Shown here piece after piece: positions 18,749-27,878 of a stretch of 64,000 bases of DNA; positions within the stretch are counted from its first letter, which is position 1; the number at the start of each line of letters is the position of its first letter. The DNA comes from Chloroflexota bacterium (GTDB taxonomy: Bacteria > Chloroflexota > UBA6077 > SHYK01), in assembly GCA_009692845.1 (NCBI GenBank), contig SHYK01000003.1:191956-255955 (forward strand). Reading direction: 5' to 3'. Position numbers and translations under genes: made by a program. The notes beneath the pieces were generated by a model, which was not told the DNA's origin, searched no databases, and worked only from the letters and a program-made list of their open reading frames with translations.

Positions 18749-20538
18749 TCGAGCTCGCCTCCACTCTGATCCACGCGGAATTTCCTATATCGTTCGCGAA
18801 CTTCCTCATCGGCCACGGCCAGAATTGACGCCGCCAGGTAGGCCGCGTTCCGAGCACCCGCGGAGCCGACCGTAACGGTCGCAACCGGGATTCCTGGCGG
18901 CATCTGGACGATCGAAAGGAGCGAATCGAGGCCCATCAGACTGCTGCCAGGTAGAGGGACGCCAATCACCGGAAGGATAGTGTGCGAGGCGAGCACTCCA
19001 GGTAGTGCCGCAGAGAGACCGGCCCCGGCAATCAGCACGCGGACGCCTCGCGCCTCGGCCTCGCGAGCAAAGCGTCGGACGCGGTCGGGAGTGCGGTGAG
19101 CGGACATGACCTGCAGCTCATTGGGGATGCCCAGGGTGTCGAGCACCTTCACGGTCTCTTCCATGATCGCGCGGTCGGATTCGCTTCCCATGAGAATCGC
19201 AACCGTTGGTGTGATGGCCATCGGGATTGGCACCTCCTTATCGAGCACCGAGCCGGGCCCGAGCGGTTCGATGGCGATGTCGTGGCGGTATTGCATGCCC
19301 TGGAAATTGATCTTCTTCGCATTCGCATAGGCGCGATCCCGGGCCTCGGCCAGCGTGTCCCCAAGCGCGACCACGGTGAGTACTCGGCCACCGTCGGTAA
19401 GCAGGGCCGGGTTGGGATCTAGGTCGCCGGTAGCCGTCTTGCGGGTGGCCGCGTGAAAGACGTGGACGCCCTCATCGACCGTGGCCAGGCCGCGGATCTG
19501 CTCTCCCTTGTGGGGAAGATCGGGGTAACCCCCCGATGCGAGGACGATTCCTACGCTGGTCTGCTTCTGCCATTCGACAGTAGCGTTGTGGAGCTCGCCC
19601 TTGAGGGCGGCTTGCATGAGGGTGACCAGGTCGGATTTGAGCAGGGGGAGGAGCAATTGCGCCTCGGGATCGCCCCATCGACAGTTGAACTCGATAACCT
19701 TGGGTCCTTCCTGGGTGAGGAAAAGTCCCGCATAGAGGACCCCGACATAGGGATTTCCCTCGGCCTTCATGGTGGCCATCACGGGCTCGAATACCCGGCG
19801 GCGGATGATCTCCATGAGCTCGGGACTGGCATCCGGCGGGCGGGCATAGCCGCCCATGCCGCCGGTGTTGGGCCCGAGGTTGCCGTCGAGCAGCGGCTTG
19901 TGGTCGCGGGCGCTCAGGAGTGGCAGGACGTGGGTGCCATCGATGAGCGCGAAAGCGGACAGCTCGGGTCCGTGCAGAAACTCCTCGATCTCCAGCCGCT
20001 GCCCGGCCTCGCCATGAATCTCCTTGACCATGAATTTGTTAATCGTCTGCTCGGCTTCCTCGGCCGATCGACATACCACGCTGCCCTTGCCGGCCGCGAG
20101 GCCATCCGCCTTGAGCACGACGGGCAGCCCAAAATCTTTGAGCAGGGTGCGGGCTTGCTCGGGAGTGTCCGCGGAAGCCCACCGAGGGGCGGGGACTCCG
20201 GCCCGGTGCATGAGCTCTTTGGCCCAGATCTTGCTTGACTCGATCTGGGCAGCCGCTTTGCTGGGTCCAAAGATGGCCAGGCCGGACGCTTGAAAGGCGT
20301 CGACCACACCGGCGGCGAGGGCGATTTCGGGGCCCACGACAGTCAGGTCGCAGCGTCGGTACAAGGCCAGCTGGCGCAGGCCCAGGACGTCCTCGGCATC
20401 GACCGGGACGGTTTCGGCGAGGGCCGCAATCCCGGGGTTCCCGGGCGCGCACAGGATCTCATCGACCTGGGGCGACTGGTGGAGCTTCCAAACCAGGGCG
20501 TGCTCGCGGGCGCCGCCTCCGATGACCAGGATGCGCAC
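18745..20538 (-). CDS. purD: Fused phosphoribosylamine-glycine ligase / N5-CAIR mutase (PurD-PurE)
   Basis: Residues 1 to about 425 are a complete GAR synthetase: 'VIGGGAREHALVWKL' at the N-terminus, the ATP-grasp core with 'VLKADGLAAGKG', 'GPNTGGMGGYARPP', and the metal-binding 'EFNCRWGDPE'. After the linker 'LDKEVPIPMAITP' a complete PurE follows, with 'VAILMGSESDR', catalytic 'MSAHRTP' and 'PGGIPV/VG' substrate loops. The join is in frame with no internal stop, and the PurE half has no separate ribosome-binding site. PurD and PurE act at steps 2 and 6 of IMP synthesis, so this is not a fusion of consecutive enzymes. Confidence 0.92.
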   Translation of the reverse strand: MRILVIGGGAREHALVWKLHQSPQVDEILCAPGNPGIAALAETVPVDAEDVLGLRQLALYRRCDLTVVGPEIALAAGVVDAFQASGLAIFGPSKAAAQIESSKIWAKELMHRAGVPAPRWASADTPEQARTLLKDFGLPVVLKADGLAAGKGSVVCRSAEEAEQTINKFMVKEIHGEAGQRLEIEEFLHGPELSAFALIDGTHVLPLLSARDHKPLLDGNLGPNTGGMGGYARPPDASPELMEIIRRRVFEPVMATMKAEGNPYVGVLYAGLFLTQEGPKVIEFNCRWGDPEAQLLLPLLKSDLVTLMQAALKGELHNATVEWQKQTSVGIVLASGGYPDLPHKGEQIRGLATVDEGVHVFHAATRKTATGDLDPNPALLTDGGRVLTVVALGDTLAEARDRAYANAKKINFQGMQYRHDIAIEPLGPGSVLDKEVPIPMAITPTVAILMGSESDRAIMEETVKVLDTLGIPNELQVMSAHRTPDRVRRFAREAEARGVRVLIAGAGLSAALPGVLASHTILPVIGVPLPGSSLMGLDSLLSIVQMPPGIPVATVTVGSAGARNAAYLAASILAVADEEVRERYRKFRVDQSGGELE

Positions 20539-20656
20539 GGCTCAGGCCCCGCCGTTCGGCTGATCGTATGCGGCCGGAGGGTTCGCCCAAGGACGACGTG
20601 CGCGGGCTGGCGCAGAGATTCTCCGCGCTGCATTGCGTCGAGGAGGTGCCGTAGTC

Positions 20657-20824
20657 CGTCCGGTAGGGGAGGGCCTTGTGCCCTCCTGTGTTGTTGGTGC
20701 GCTGCGGCCAAGCGGCGGGGGACAAGGCCCCGCTCTGCTCGGGGACGGGGAGGGTTCCGAACCTGGTTGTTGCCGTCCGAGGCTATAGGCCTCGCGGGGG
20801 TTCGGGGGCAGTAGCCCCCGATTC
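20657..20824. repeat. GC-rich hairpin repeat, copy 2, with a second palindrome
   Basis: This lies in the 311-nt gap between purD-purE and guaA. 20657-20689 contains the family core GAGGGCCTTGTGCCCTC, and 20716-20732 the partner module GGGGGACAAGGCCCC. Further on come GAGGCTATAGGCCTC and CGGGGGCAGTAGCCCCCG, each self-complementary. The rest of the gap holds no gene. The hairpins would form in the guaA-purD transcript and may separate expression of the two genes. Confidence 0.65.
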
Positions 20825-20849
20825 AAATGGGCGGGTGGGCGGGCCTTCC

Positions 20850-22394
20850 TCACTCCCATTCGATGGTGGCGGGCGGCTTCGAGGAAATGTCGTAGACCAC
20901 CCGATTGACCCCGGGGACTTCGTTGACTATACGGGACGACATGGTGGCCAGAATCTCGTGAGGGATGCGGGCCCAATCGGCGGTCATGGCATCGTCGCTG
21001 GTCACGGCCCGAATGGCGACGAGGTTGCCGTAGGTGCGGCCGTCGCCCATCACGCCCACCGTCTGCAATGGCGTCAAGACAGCGAAGGCTTGCCAGATCT
21101 CGTCGTAGAGGCCGGCCCGCTCGATCTCTTGAGTCACGATTTGGTCCGCTTTGCGGAGGAGGCTCAGCCGGTCGGGCGTAATTTCGCCCAGGATCCGGAC
21201 CGCGAGCCCTGGCCCTGGGAAGGGCTGTCGGCCGACCACCCGGTCGGGCAAACCGAGCGCGCGACCCACCTCGCGGACCTCATCCTTGAAGAGATAGCGC
21301 AGCGGCTCGACCAACGTGAAGGGGAGGTCCTTCGGAAGACCGCCCACATTGTGGTGGGTCTTAATCTTGGCCGCGTTGGGGTTCTCGGAGGTGGCGCTCT
21401 CGATGACGTCGGGATAGAGCGTCCCCTGGACGAGAAAAGCGGGGTTGCCACATTTGAGGGCCTCGCGGCGGAAAACGTCGATGAACAAGCCGCCGATCCG
21501 ACGGCGCTTCTCCTCGGGGTCGACGACCCCGGCCAGCGCATCCAGGAAGAGATCGCGGGCGTCCACCGCTCGGACGTTGAGGTTGATGGACTGGCAGCTC
21601 GCAACGACTTCGGCTGCCTCGTCTTCTCGGAGCAGGCCGTTATCCACGAACACGCAAGTGAGGCGGTCGCCAATCGCTCGATCCACCAGCGTAGCTGCCA
21701 CCATCGAGTCCACGCCGCCAGACAGGGCACAGATGGCCGATTGGCTTCCGATTTGCCGAGCGATCGCCGCCACGTGGTCGTCCACGTAGCGGCCGGGGGT
21801 CCAGTCGCCCGCGCAGCCACAGACTCCAAACAGGAAGTTGCGGATGATCTGCGCGCCAAGTGGGGTGTGGGCCACCTCGGGGTGAAACTGGAGGCCAACG
21901 CGGCCGGATTCGGTGGCGATGGCTGCAAAGGTGCAGTTCTCGCTGGCGGCGATCCGCCGGTAGCCGCGCGGGAGCGCCTCAACCTGATCGCCGTGGCTCA
22001 TCCAAACTTCCAGCTCGGAAGGAAGGTCGGCAAAGATCGGGTGTCCAGACTCCAGGACATTAAGTCGGGCTGGACCGTACTCGCGACGGTCCGCTCGCTG
22101 CACGCGCCCACCCTCGGTCTGTGCGATGAGGTGCAGTCCGTAGCAGATGGACAGAATCGGCACGTCCGTGTCGTGGAGCCAGTCGGGCATCGACGGGGCG
22201 CCTTCGTCGTAGACGCTGGCCGGGCCGCCGGACAGGATTACTCCCTTGAGGTTGGCCAGGGTCCGGGGATCGGTCGAGGGCGAGACCAGCTCGCAATAGA
22301 CCTGGGCTTCCCGCACCCGCCGAGCGATGAGCTGGGCGTACTGGGAGCCAAAATCGAGGATAGCGATGCACTCTTGGTGGAGTCCATCAGCCAT
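20850..22394 (-). CDS. guaA: GMP synthase (glutamine-hydrolysing)
   Basis: XMP to GMP. The N-terminal class I glutamine amidotransferase has '[15 protein letters not shown]', nucleophile Cys in 'SICYGLHL' and His/Glu in 'QFHPEVAHT'. The ATP-pyrophosphatase domain has the P-loop '[14 protein letters not shown]', and the C-terminal dimerisation domain ends 'KPPATIEWE'. I place the start at 22394, because the open frame further upstream runs through the tandem repeat. Confidence 0.96.
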   Translation of the reverse strand: MADGLHQECIAILDFGSQYAQLIARRVREAQVYCELVSPSTDPRTLANLKGVILSGGPASVYDEGAPSMPDWLHDTDVPILSICYGLHLIAQTEGGRVQRADRREYGPARLNVLESGHPIFADLPSELEVWMSHGDQVEALPRGYRRIAASENCTFAAIATESGRVGLQFHPEVAHTPLGAQIIRNFLFGVCGCAGDWTPGRYVDDHVAAIARQIGSQSAICALSGGVDSMVAATLVDRAIGDRLTCVFVDNGLLREDEAAEVVASCQSINLNVRAVDARDLFLDALAGVVDPEEKRRRIGGLFIDVFRREALKCGNPAFLVQGTLYPDVIESATSENPNAAKIKTHHNVGGLPKDLPFTLVEPLRYLFKDEVREVGRALGLPDRVVGRQPFPGPGLAVRILGEITPDRLSLLRKADQIVTQEIERAGLYDEIWQAFAVLTPLQTVGVMGDGRTYGNLVAIRAVTSDDAMTADWARIPHEILATMSSRIVNEVPGVNRVVYDISSKPPATIEWE

Positions 22395-22413
22395 CGGAGG
22401 TCTGCCCCTCTCT

Positions 22414-22522
22414 GATTGAACTTGGAGCGCTGCCCCAAACCCCGCTAAAGCTCGCTCCGCTCGTGATTGAACTTGGAGCGCTGCCCCAAACCCCGCTAAA
22501 GCTCGCTCCGCTCGTGATTGAA
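22414..22522. repeat. 51-bp tandem direct repeat upstream of guaA
   Basis: Two identical 51-bp units (22414-22464 and 22465-22515) plus the first 7 bp of a third. Each unit begins GATTGAACTTGGAGCGCTGC and ends GCTCGCTCCGCTCGT; GGAGCG and CGCTCC within a unit can pair. The array lies 20 nt before the guaA start, in the guaA leader if transcription begins further upstream. Confidence 0.9.
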
Positions 22523-22577
22523 ATGTGGCTGAGCGATGAAATTTTGGATGTCGGAGGGGCGACTGGAAGCACCCCGT

Positions 22578-22586
22578 TATTATAGT
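22578..22586 (+). promoter_or_regulatory. Putative -10 element of rsmI
   Basis: TATTATAGT ends 5 nt before the rsmI ATG. Initiation 6-7 nt downstream of TATTAT (22578-22583) would fall at about 22590, giving a leaderless or nearly leaderless mRNA. No Shine-Dalgarno sequence precedes the ATG. Confidence 0.4.
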
Positions 22587-22591
22587 TGGGC

Positions 22592-23290
22592 ATGGGAACG
22601 CTCTATCTGGTGGGTACTCCCATCGGGAATCTCGAGGACCTGACTCTGCGGGCCATCCGGATTCTCGGTGAGGTCGCCTTCGTGATGGCTGAGGATACCC
22701 GTTCCGCACGTACCCTTCTTGGCCACCATGGCATCGCGGCATCGCTCACCAGTTTTCACGATTTCACCAGTCCCGCCAAGCTCCGCCATCTCGTGGAGAG
22801 AATCGAGCAGGGAGAAGACGCCGCGCTGATCTCCGAGGCCGGAATGCCGGGCGTGTCCGACCCCGGCTATCCGCTGGTGCGAGAGGCGTTAGCGGCCGGT
22901 TGCGAGGTAACCTGCGTGCCCGGCCCATCGGCGGTGCTGACCGCGCTGGTCCTGTCCGGGCTGCCCGCCCACGCTTTTCACTACGTGGGTTTCCTGCCCC
23001 GGCGGGCCGGGGAAAGGCGGCGCACATTGGCCCGGCTGGCGTTGGAAGCCGATACTCTGATCTGTTTCGAGTCGCCCCATCGGCTGGTGAGTGCACTCAG
23101 CGATATCGCGGCGACTTTTGGAGAGGAACGCCCGATGGCGGTCGCGCGCGAGCTCACCAAACGATTCGAGGAAGTGCTGCGAGGGACGGTGGGAGAGATG
23201 GTGGCCCGCTTTCAAACCGTGAAACCGAGAGGCGAATTCACGCTGGTGCTCCAGGGTAATAGTGGGGTGACGGTGGCGTCGAATGATTGA
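22592..23290 (+). CDS. rsmI: 16S rRNA C1402 ribose 2'-O-methyltransferase
   Basis: Tetrapyrrole-methylase-fold SAM enzyme that methylates the 16S rRNA decoding region. Family blocks are '[19 protein letters not shown]' at the very N-terminus, '[18 protein letters not shown]', '[17 protein letters not shown]', 'CVPGPSA' and 'PHRLVSAL'. The ATG at 22592 matches the normal N-terminus; a TTG two codons upstream is less likely. Confidence 0.95.
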   Translation: MGTLYLVGTPIGNLEDLTLRAIRILGEVAFVMAEDTRSARTLLGHHGIAASLTSFHDFTSPAKLRHLVERIEQGEDAALISEAGMPGVSDPGYPLVREALAAGCEVTCVPGPSAVLTALVLSGLPAHAFHYVGFLPRRAGERRRTLARLALEADTLICFESPHRLVSALSDIAATFGEERPMAVARELTKRFEEVLRGTVGEMVARFQTVKPRGEFTLVLQGNSGVTVASND

Positions 23291-23355
23291 GCCGTGCCCT
23301 TCGAGAGCCTCAGGGCGAACGGACTCGCGTTTGACTGGGGTGACGGTGTTGTCGA

Positions 23356-24120
23356 ATGAGTGAGTCGCCCCACCTGGACTGGTACGAGAGCGGCGGATAC
23401 TACGGACCGGATTACCTGGCTATCTTTGCGGATGAGGCGGAGAGCGGCTCATCCGAAGCCGACCGCGCCGTGCGGCTACTCGGTTTGACTCCGGGTCAAC
23501 GGGTCCTGGACATCGCTTGCGGCTACGGGCGCCACGCGCTTCAGCTGGCCCGACAGGGCTTGAGGGTGGTCGGGCTCGACCTCAGCGAGTATTTTCTGGG
23601 GGTCGCCAAAGAGCGAATGAGCAAGGACGGCGGCTCAGCCCACTTCGTCCGAGGCGACATGCGGATTCTTCCCTTCGGAACCGTCTTTGACGCGGCAGTC
23701 TGCCTGGGCGGCTCATTCGGTCAATTCGCGACCGAGGACGAGGACCTCGCGTTGTTGCGGGAGACCGGGCAGGCGCTCAAGCCAGGCGGGAAATTCCTAT
23801 TGGACGTTGCGAACCGAGACGGCATTCTGTCGCGGTTCATCGGTAAGGACTGGAATGAGCTTCCGGATGGTACGGTAGCCCTGCACGAGCGACGCTGGGA
23901 CTCGCTTCAGGGCCGCGTAGAAGGCCGAGATGTGGTGATCGGCACTGATGGCCGGAAACGCGAATATCAGCACTCGATGCGGCTGTACGGGGCGCCCGAA
24001 ATCAGCAGTATGCTGAGCCGAGCGGGTTTCGACGTGCTGGCGCTGTATGGCAGCCTGGCCGGCTCAGCTTTCGGCTGGGATAGCCCACGCGTCAATGTGG
24101 TGGCGCAGCGCATTGGGTGA
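23356..24120 (+). CDS. Class I SAM-dependent methyltransferase
   Basis: Rossmann methyltransferase with motif I 'VLDIACGYGRHALQLA' (about residues 50-65), the acidic post-I residue in 'VVGLDLS', and motif IV 'FDAAVCLGGSFGQFA'. The C-terminal beta region fits the small-molecule methyltransferase 11/25 group. Substrate not identifiable. The last 57 nt overlap, tail to tail, the 3' end of the glycosyltransferase gene on the other strand. Confidence 0.8.
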   Translation: MSESPHLDWYESGGYYGPDYLAIFADEAESGSSEADRAVRLLGLTPGQRVLDIACGYGRHALQLARQGLRVVGLDLSEYFLGVAKERMSKDGGSAHFVRGDMRILPFGTVFDAAVCLGGSFGQFATEDEDLALLRETGQALKPGGKFLLDVANRDGILSRFIGKDWNELPDGTVALHERRWDSLQGRVEGRDVVIGTDGRKREYQHSMRLYGAPEISSMLSRAGFDVLALYGSLAGSAFGWDSPRVNVVAQRIG

Positions 24121-25227
24121 AGGCTGGTCACCAAAGAAATCATCCAGATCGGACATTAAGCCAGAGCCGCAGGCCCGGGCGTCAGCCACCGCTCGGTATG
24201 CGTCGAGATAGCCGAGGGCCATCGACCTGGCTGAGAACCGCTGCTCCGCCTCCCGCCGACACTCGGCTCGATCGATCTCGCCGATGCGGCTGCAAGCTGC
24301 CACCATGGCATCGAGGGTGTCGCATAGGAAGCCGGTTCGCGCATCTTTGATGACCTCGGGGGCCGAGGCGATCGCCCGTGCGATGACTGGCGTGCCGCAG
24401 GCGAGCGCTTCAATCATGACCAGCCCGAAAGGCTCCGGCCAATTGATCGGGAAGAGCAGCGCGGAAGCGTCCTTCAGCAGCTCGTATTTTCCCGCATCGT
24501 CAACTTCGCCGATGAATTCAACCAGCGGGTCGTCGAGTAGCGGCCGCACCTGCTCGTTGTAATAGGCCCAGTCGGCGCGAACCCACTCATTGTCAAGGTT
24601 GGTGAGGGGCATCCGGGCCGCGATCTTGAGCGGCATGCCGACGCGCCGGGCGACTTCGATGGCCTCGGCAACCCCCTTTTCCGGTGAGATGCGGCCCAGG
24701 AAGGCCAGGTAGCCGCCCTGGCCGGAACCGGTCGGGATCCGGGTTGTGTCGATGCCGTTGTAGACGGTGGCGATCCAGTTGGCGCCGGCCAGCGGCTTCC
24801 GCTGACTATTGCTGATCGACACGATCGGGGTCTCCGAGTACTCCCGGTAAAGGGGCTGGAGCTCGGCAGCGTCGAGTCGCCCGTGCATCGTGTGGATCCA
24901 GGGAGTTGGCGATACTCGGCCGTAGGGGTAGGCCGGAAAGTCGAGATGCGAGTGGATGATGTCGAAATCGGCGGCGTCGCGGAGTACCCGGGACAGCTCA
25001 ATCGTGTGGTAGGCGAGGTCATTGGAGGGCGCTCCGACCGTCCAAAGCGCCTGCTCCACAATCGAGATAAGGCGCCCGCTCGTGCGCGAATCCCCGCTGG
25101 CGTAGAGGGTCACGTCATGGCCCATGGCGGTTAGCTCGGCCACGAGGTTGGCGACGACTCGCTCGGTGCCCCCGTAAAGTTTGGGCGGCACGCTTTCGAT
25201 GAGGGGCGCGACCTGGGCGATTCGCAT
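24064..25227 (-). CDS. Glycosyltransferase family 4 protein
   Basis: GT-B fold retaining glycosyltransferase of 387 aa. The N-terminal nucleotide-independent domain has the glycine loop 'LYGGTERVVANLVAEL', and the C-terminal donor-binding domain has 'AFLGRISPEKGV' and the EX7E motif in 'EPFGLVMIEALACGTPV'. It resembles trehalose/mannosyl GT4 enzymes of soil bacteria. Donor and acceptor unknown. Its 3' end overlaps the methyltransferase gene antisense. Confidence 0.85.
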   Translation of the reverse strand: MRIAQVAPLIESVPPKLYGGTERVVANLVAELTAMGHDVTLYASGDSRTSGRLISIVEQALWTVGAPSNDLAYHTIELSRVLRDAADFDIIHSHLDFPAYPYGRVSPTPWIHTMHGRLDAAELQPLYREYSETPIVSISNSQRKPLAGANWIATVYNGIDTTRIPTGSGQGGYLAFLGRISPEKGVAEAIEVARRVGMPLKIAARMPLTNLDNEWVRADWAYYNEQVRPLLDDPLVEFIGEVDDAGKYELLKDASALLFPINWPEPFGLVMIEALACGTPVIARAIASAPEVIKDARTGFLCDTLDAMVAACSRIGEIDRAECRREAEQRFSARSMALGYLDAYRAVADARACGSGLMSDLDDFFGDQPSPNALRHHIDAWAIPAES

Positions 25228-25380
25228 TCGAGGACGACCTCCGGGACGCCGAGCGTGGATTACAAATCGATCACGCTATTAACACTATAGCCAGGCGGGT
25301 GGCATTTAGGTATCAGGGAATTTCCCAGGTTTCGCTAGACCATTGGGTGTGGGGAAGGTGAGCGGGTTGGGGAGCGGCGG

Positions 25381-25611
25381 GTGAGAGCTGATGTGACGGT
25401 GGATGCGCGGGGTACGCTGTGCCCTATTCCAATCATTCGGGCGGCGGAGATGATGCGGTCATTACGGGTGGGCCAGGTACTCGAGGTCCTGGCTACCGAC
25501 GTGGCGGTGCTGGAAGATCTGCCGGCCTGGTGCCACGCGACCGGCCACGAATTCTGCGAATTCGAGATCGACCTGCCGATCTATCGAGGTTATGCCCGCT
25601 GTCTCCATTGA
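25381..25611 (+). CDS. TusA/SirA-like sulfur-carrier protein
   Basis: 76 residues, two-layer alpha/beta TusA fold with the signature 'GTLCPIPIIRA' holding the sulfur-carrying cysteine (residue 14) in a CPxP motif. The family passes persulfide sulfur in tRNA thiolation, cofactor synthesis or sulfur oxidation; the partners are not visible here. GTG start. It precedes nadC by about 190 nt. Confidence 0.85.
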   Translation: MRADVTVDARGTLCPIPIIRAAEMMRSLRVGQVLEVLATDVAVLEDLPAWCHATGHEFCEFEIDLPIYRGYARCLH

Positions 25612-25618
25612 AGAGAGG

Positions 25619-25666
25619 CTAAAGGCGGTTTGTGAAGAGGGACTGAAGGTGGTTTGTGAAAAGGGA
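25619..25666. repeat. Imperfect 24-bp tandem duplication
   Basis: Units 25619-25642 and 25643-25666 (CTAAAGGCGGTTTGTGAAGA... and CTGAAGGTGGTTTGTGAAAA...) differ at three positions. They lie between the TusA-like gene and nadC. No function is evident. Confidence 0.7.
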
Positions 25667-25754
25667 ACGAGCACGTCAGCCCCACTCTAGCCCTGCCCCG
25701 TCGAGGGGGAGGGAATGTGTACCGGAGTCGGACCGGAGTTTTGCTCCGCAGGAA

Positions 25755-25760
25755 TATAAT
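25755..25760 (+). promoter_or_regulatory. Putative -10 element of nadC
   Basis: TATAAT, 38 nt upstream of the chosen nadC ATG. No clear -35 hexamer. Confidence 0.45.
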
Positions 25761-25798
25761 TGCAGCCAATCTGGCGACCTTCGATGGAGCAAAGCGCA

Positions 25799-26692
25799 AT
25801 GCAAGGTAGATTCGTCGCAGAAATGGCCACGCTCGAGATCCCGCCCGCCGAGCTGCGGCGGGTGGTTTCCGTCGCCCTTGAAGAGGATCTGGGGTGGGGT
25901 GACATCACCACCGACAATCTGGTGCCACCCCAGGCTCAGGCTCGAGCCTGCGTCGTGTTTCGGGTGGATGGGGTGGTGTGCGGCATCGACGTTTTGACCG
26001 AGGTCTTTCGTTCGCTGGATGCCGCGGTGCAGGTGGAACGGTACGAGCGGGAAGGCGCGACCGTAGGGCCGGGCACGACGGTTGCGATGTTGAGCGGCCC
26101 GGCTCGGGCGATCCTCAAGGGCGAACGGGTCGCACTCAACTTCGTGCAACGGATGGCGGCCATTGCCACCGCCACCGCTCAATACGTGCGGGCGGTTGAG
26201 GGCCTCCCGGTCCACGTGATCGACACCCGGAAGACCACCCCGGGGCTGCGCTATCTCGAGAAATACGCGATCAGGGTTGGCGGGGGACGGAACCACCGGT
26301 TCAATCTTTCCGATGGTGTGCTGGTTAAGGACAACCACCTCGCTGCGCTGCGCAATGAAGGAATTGGCACAGTCGAGGCGCTCAAGGGCCTGCGCGATAG
26401 GGTGCCGCATACGGTGAAGATTGAGGTTGAGGTGGATCGCCTCGATCAAATTCCGGACATGCTCGAGGCGGGGGTGGACGCGATCCTCCTGGACAACATG
26501 TCGCCCGAGCAGGCCCGGGAGGCGGTCAAGCTGATCGCCGGCCGGGCTATCACCGAGGTGTCCGGAGGGGTGCGCCTGGACACGGTTCGAGCCTATGCCG
26601 AAGCTGGCATTGACGTCGTCTCGGCCGGGGCCCTGACTCATTCGACCGCTGCCCTCGATGTGGGGCTGGATTTCCTCGATGCGACAGATTAA
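25799..26692 (+). CDS. nadC: Nicotinate-nucleotide pyrophosphorylase (carboxylating)
   Basis: Quinolinate phosphoribosyltransferase of NAD synthesis. 'EEDLGWGDITTDNL' is at the N-terminus, 'RKTTPGLRYLEKYAIRVGGG' binds quinolinate, 'DNHL' and 'IEVEVD' follow, and 'VSGGV' lies in the phosphate-binding C-terminus. Length is normal. Alternative in-frame starts exist at 25784 and 25823; I chose 25799 because a GGAG lies at a usable distance upstream. nadA and nadB are not adjacent. Confidence 0.92.
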   Translation: MQGRFVAEMATLEIPPAELRRVVSVALEEDLGWGDITTDNLVPPQAQARACVVFRVDGVVCGIDVLTEVFRSLDAAVQVERYEREGATVGPGTTVAMLSGPARAILKGERVALNFVQRMAAIATATAQYVRAVEGLPVHVIDTRKTTPGLRYLEKYAIRVGGGRNHRFNLSDGVLVKDNHLAALRNEGIGTVEALKGLRDRVPHTVKIEVEVDRLDQIPDMLEAGVDAILLDNMSPEQAREAVKLIAGRAITEVSGGVRLDTVRAYAEAGIDVVSAGALTHSTAALDVGLDFLDATD

Positions 26693-26847
26693 CTGAAGGT
26701 GGCCCGCCCAGCCGCACCCCACCACCGCGGCCCGTGTGGCCTTCGGCCCCTGACCCCCGCTGGCGCGGAAGAGACCGGTGGAGTACGTGCCGGGCCAGTC
26801 GTGCGGCGGAGCTGCACCGGAGCTCACCAGGCAGGGTCAGAGCGACG

Positions 26848-27546
26848 GTGAAATGGCGGCCGCCCTCGGCAGAGCCCGGAACTCGGGTCCTCTTTGTGCG
26901 ACATGGGCTCGTGCACAATCCGTCCGGCGTCATCTATGGGCGCATGCCGCGAATGCGGCTCTCCGAGCAGGGCCAGCTCGACGTCGACAGGACGGCCCGA
27001 TTCCTCGCGCTGCTGTCAGTCGAGGCGATCTATACCAGTCCATTGCTGCGCGCCAGACAATCCGCCGCACTGATCGGCGCCGCGCATCCCGGTGCGCCGA
27101 TTCGGCAGCTGGCCTGGCTCATTGAAGTCCGCACCTCCTGGCAAGGCGAGGCCAGAACCGCCCAGGAGGCAATCCAAAACTTCACCTACTACGATCCGCC
27201 CAGGCACGAATCGGACGAGACGATCCACGATGTGTTCGAGCGCATGGATCGGGCACTTCGCCATGTGATCAAGCGTCATCCGGGCCAGACCGTCGTCTGC
27301 GTGAGCCACGGTGATCCGATCAAGATCCTGGGCATCCCGTATTCGGGCAAGGACCTCGATGTGAAAAGCGTGCTCGCGCCCGATCCCCCCGAGGCTTCGG
27401 TCGCCGCGTTCCAGTTTCTGGAAACCGGCGAGCCGCCGGTGGTTGATTTATGGATTCCGCGCCCCTTGATCCGTCCCCGAATCGTTCCCCGCGGTCAGGG
27501 GGTGGCACCGACGGCTCCGTCCGAAGGAATTCCTGCAGGGGCGTAA
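26848..27546 (+). CDS. Histidine phosphatase superfamily protein
   Basis: Phosphoglycerate-mutase-like fold with the catalytic RHG motif in 'LFVRHGLVHNPSG', the second arginine in 'YTSPLLRARQSAALI' and the second catalytic His in 'VVCVSHGDPIKIL'. The substrate is not evident; relatives include phosphoglycerate mutase-like and sugar-phosphate phosphatases. The GTG at 26848 is chosen because the open frame from 26734 adds low-complexity residues from GC-rich spacer. The C-terminal ~35 residues are Pro/Arg rich. Confidence 0.8.
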   Translation: MKWRPPSAEPGTRVLFVRHGLVHNPSGVIYGRMPRMRLSEQGQLDVDRTARFLALLSVEAIYTSPLLRARQSAALIGAAHPGAPIRQLAWLIEVRTSWQGEARTAQEAIQNFTYYDPPRHESDETIHDVFERMDRALRHVIKRHPGQTVVCVSHGDPIKILGIPYSGKDLDVKSVLAPDPPEASVAAFQFLETGEPPVVDLWIPRPLIRPRIVPRGQGVAPTAPSEGIPAGA

Positions 27547-27592
27547 GTCCGGTGCTTGTCCGCTCTCTTATTCGCAACAGGAGAGTAGCAGG

Positions 27593-27871
27593 CTAATCGA
27601 GGACGTTGAATCCCGCAATGACGGCGGCGGGGCTGATCCATTCCTTGGTGAGGTCCACGACCTGGGCATTTCGGGGCCCCACCCAGGCCCAATCGATCAC
27701 CGCCTGAACGGCCTCAGGCGATCCCTGGAGGACAGCCTCCACCGTGCCGTCCGCGCGGTTGCGTACCCATCCGGTTACGCCAAGGGCCAGGGCGACCTGT
27801 TGCAGGCTCGCTCGATAGTTGACCCGCTGCACGCGACCGCGCACCATGATCTGGGCCTGGACCTCTGGCAT
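27593..27871 (-). CDS. acyP: Acylphosphatase
   Basis: 92 residues, ferredoxin-like acylphosphatase. The phosphate-binding loop is 'GRVQRVNYR' (usually GRVQGVxFR) with catalytic Arg at its end, and the catalytic Asn is in 'GWVRNRADGTVE'. It hydrolyses carboxyl-phosphate anhydrides. It is last in the minus-strand fchA-folD-M28-acyP gene string, 7 nt after the peptidase stop. Confidence 0.88.
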   Translation of the reverse strand: MPEVQAQIMVRGRVQRVNYRASLQQVALALGVTGWVRNRADGTVEAVLQGSPEAVQAVIDWAWVGPRNAQVVDLTKEWISPAAVIAGFNVLD

Positions 27872-27878
27872 CGCGCGG

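Noticed and set aside
20676-22415. Long plus-strand open frame (579 codons) opposite guaA
   Set aside because: It is the antisense of a clear GMP synthase; GC-rich coding sequence often leaves the opposite frame open, and the product has no recognisable motif.
22414-22522. CRISPR array
   Set aside because: Only two identical adjacent units with no spacers and no cas genes; it is a tandem duplication.
22395-22742. N-terminal extension of GuaA through the tandem repeat
   Set aside because: GMP synthases start right at the amidotransferase domain; the extension encodes repeat-derived residues and overlaps rsmI.
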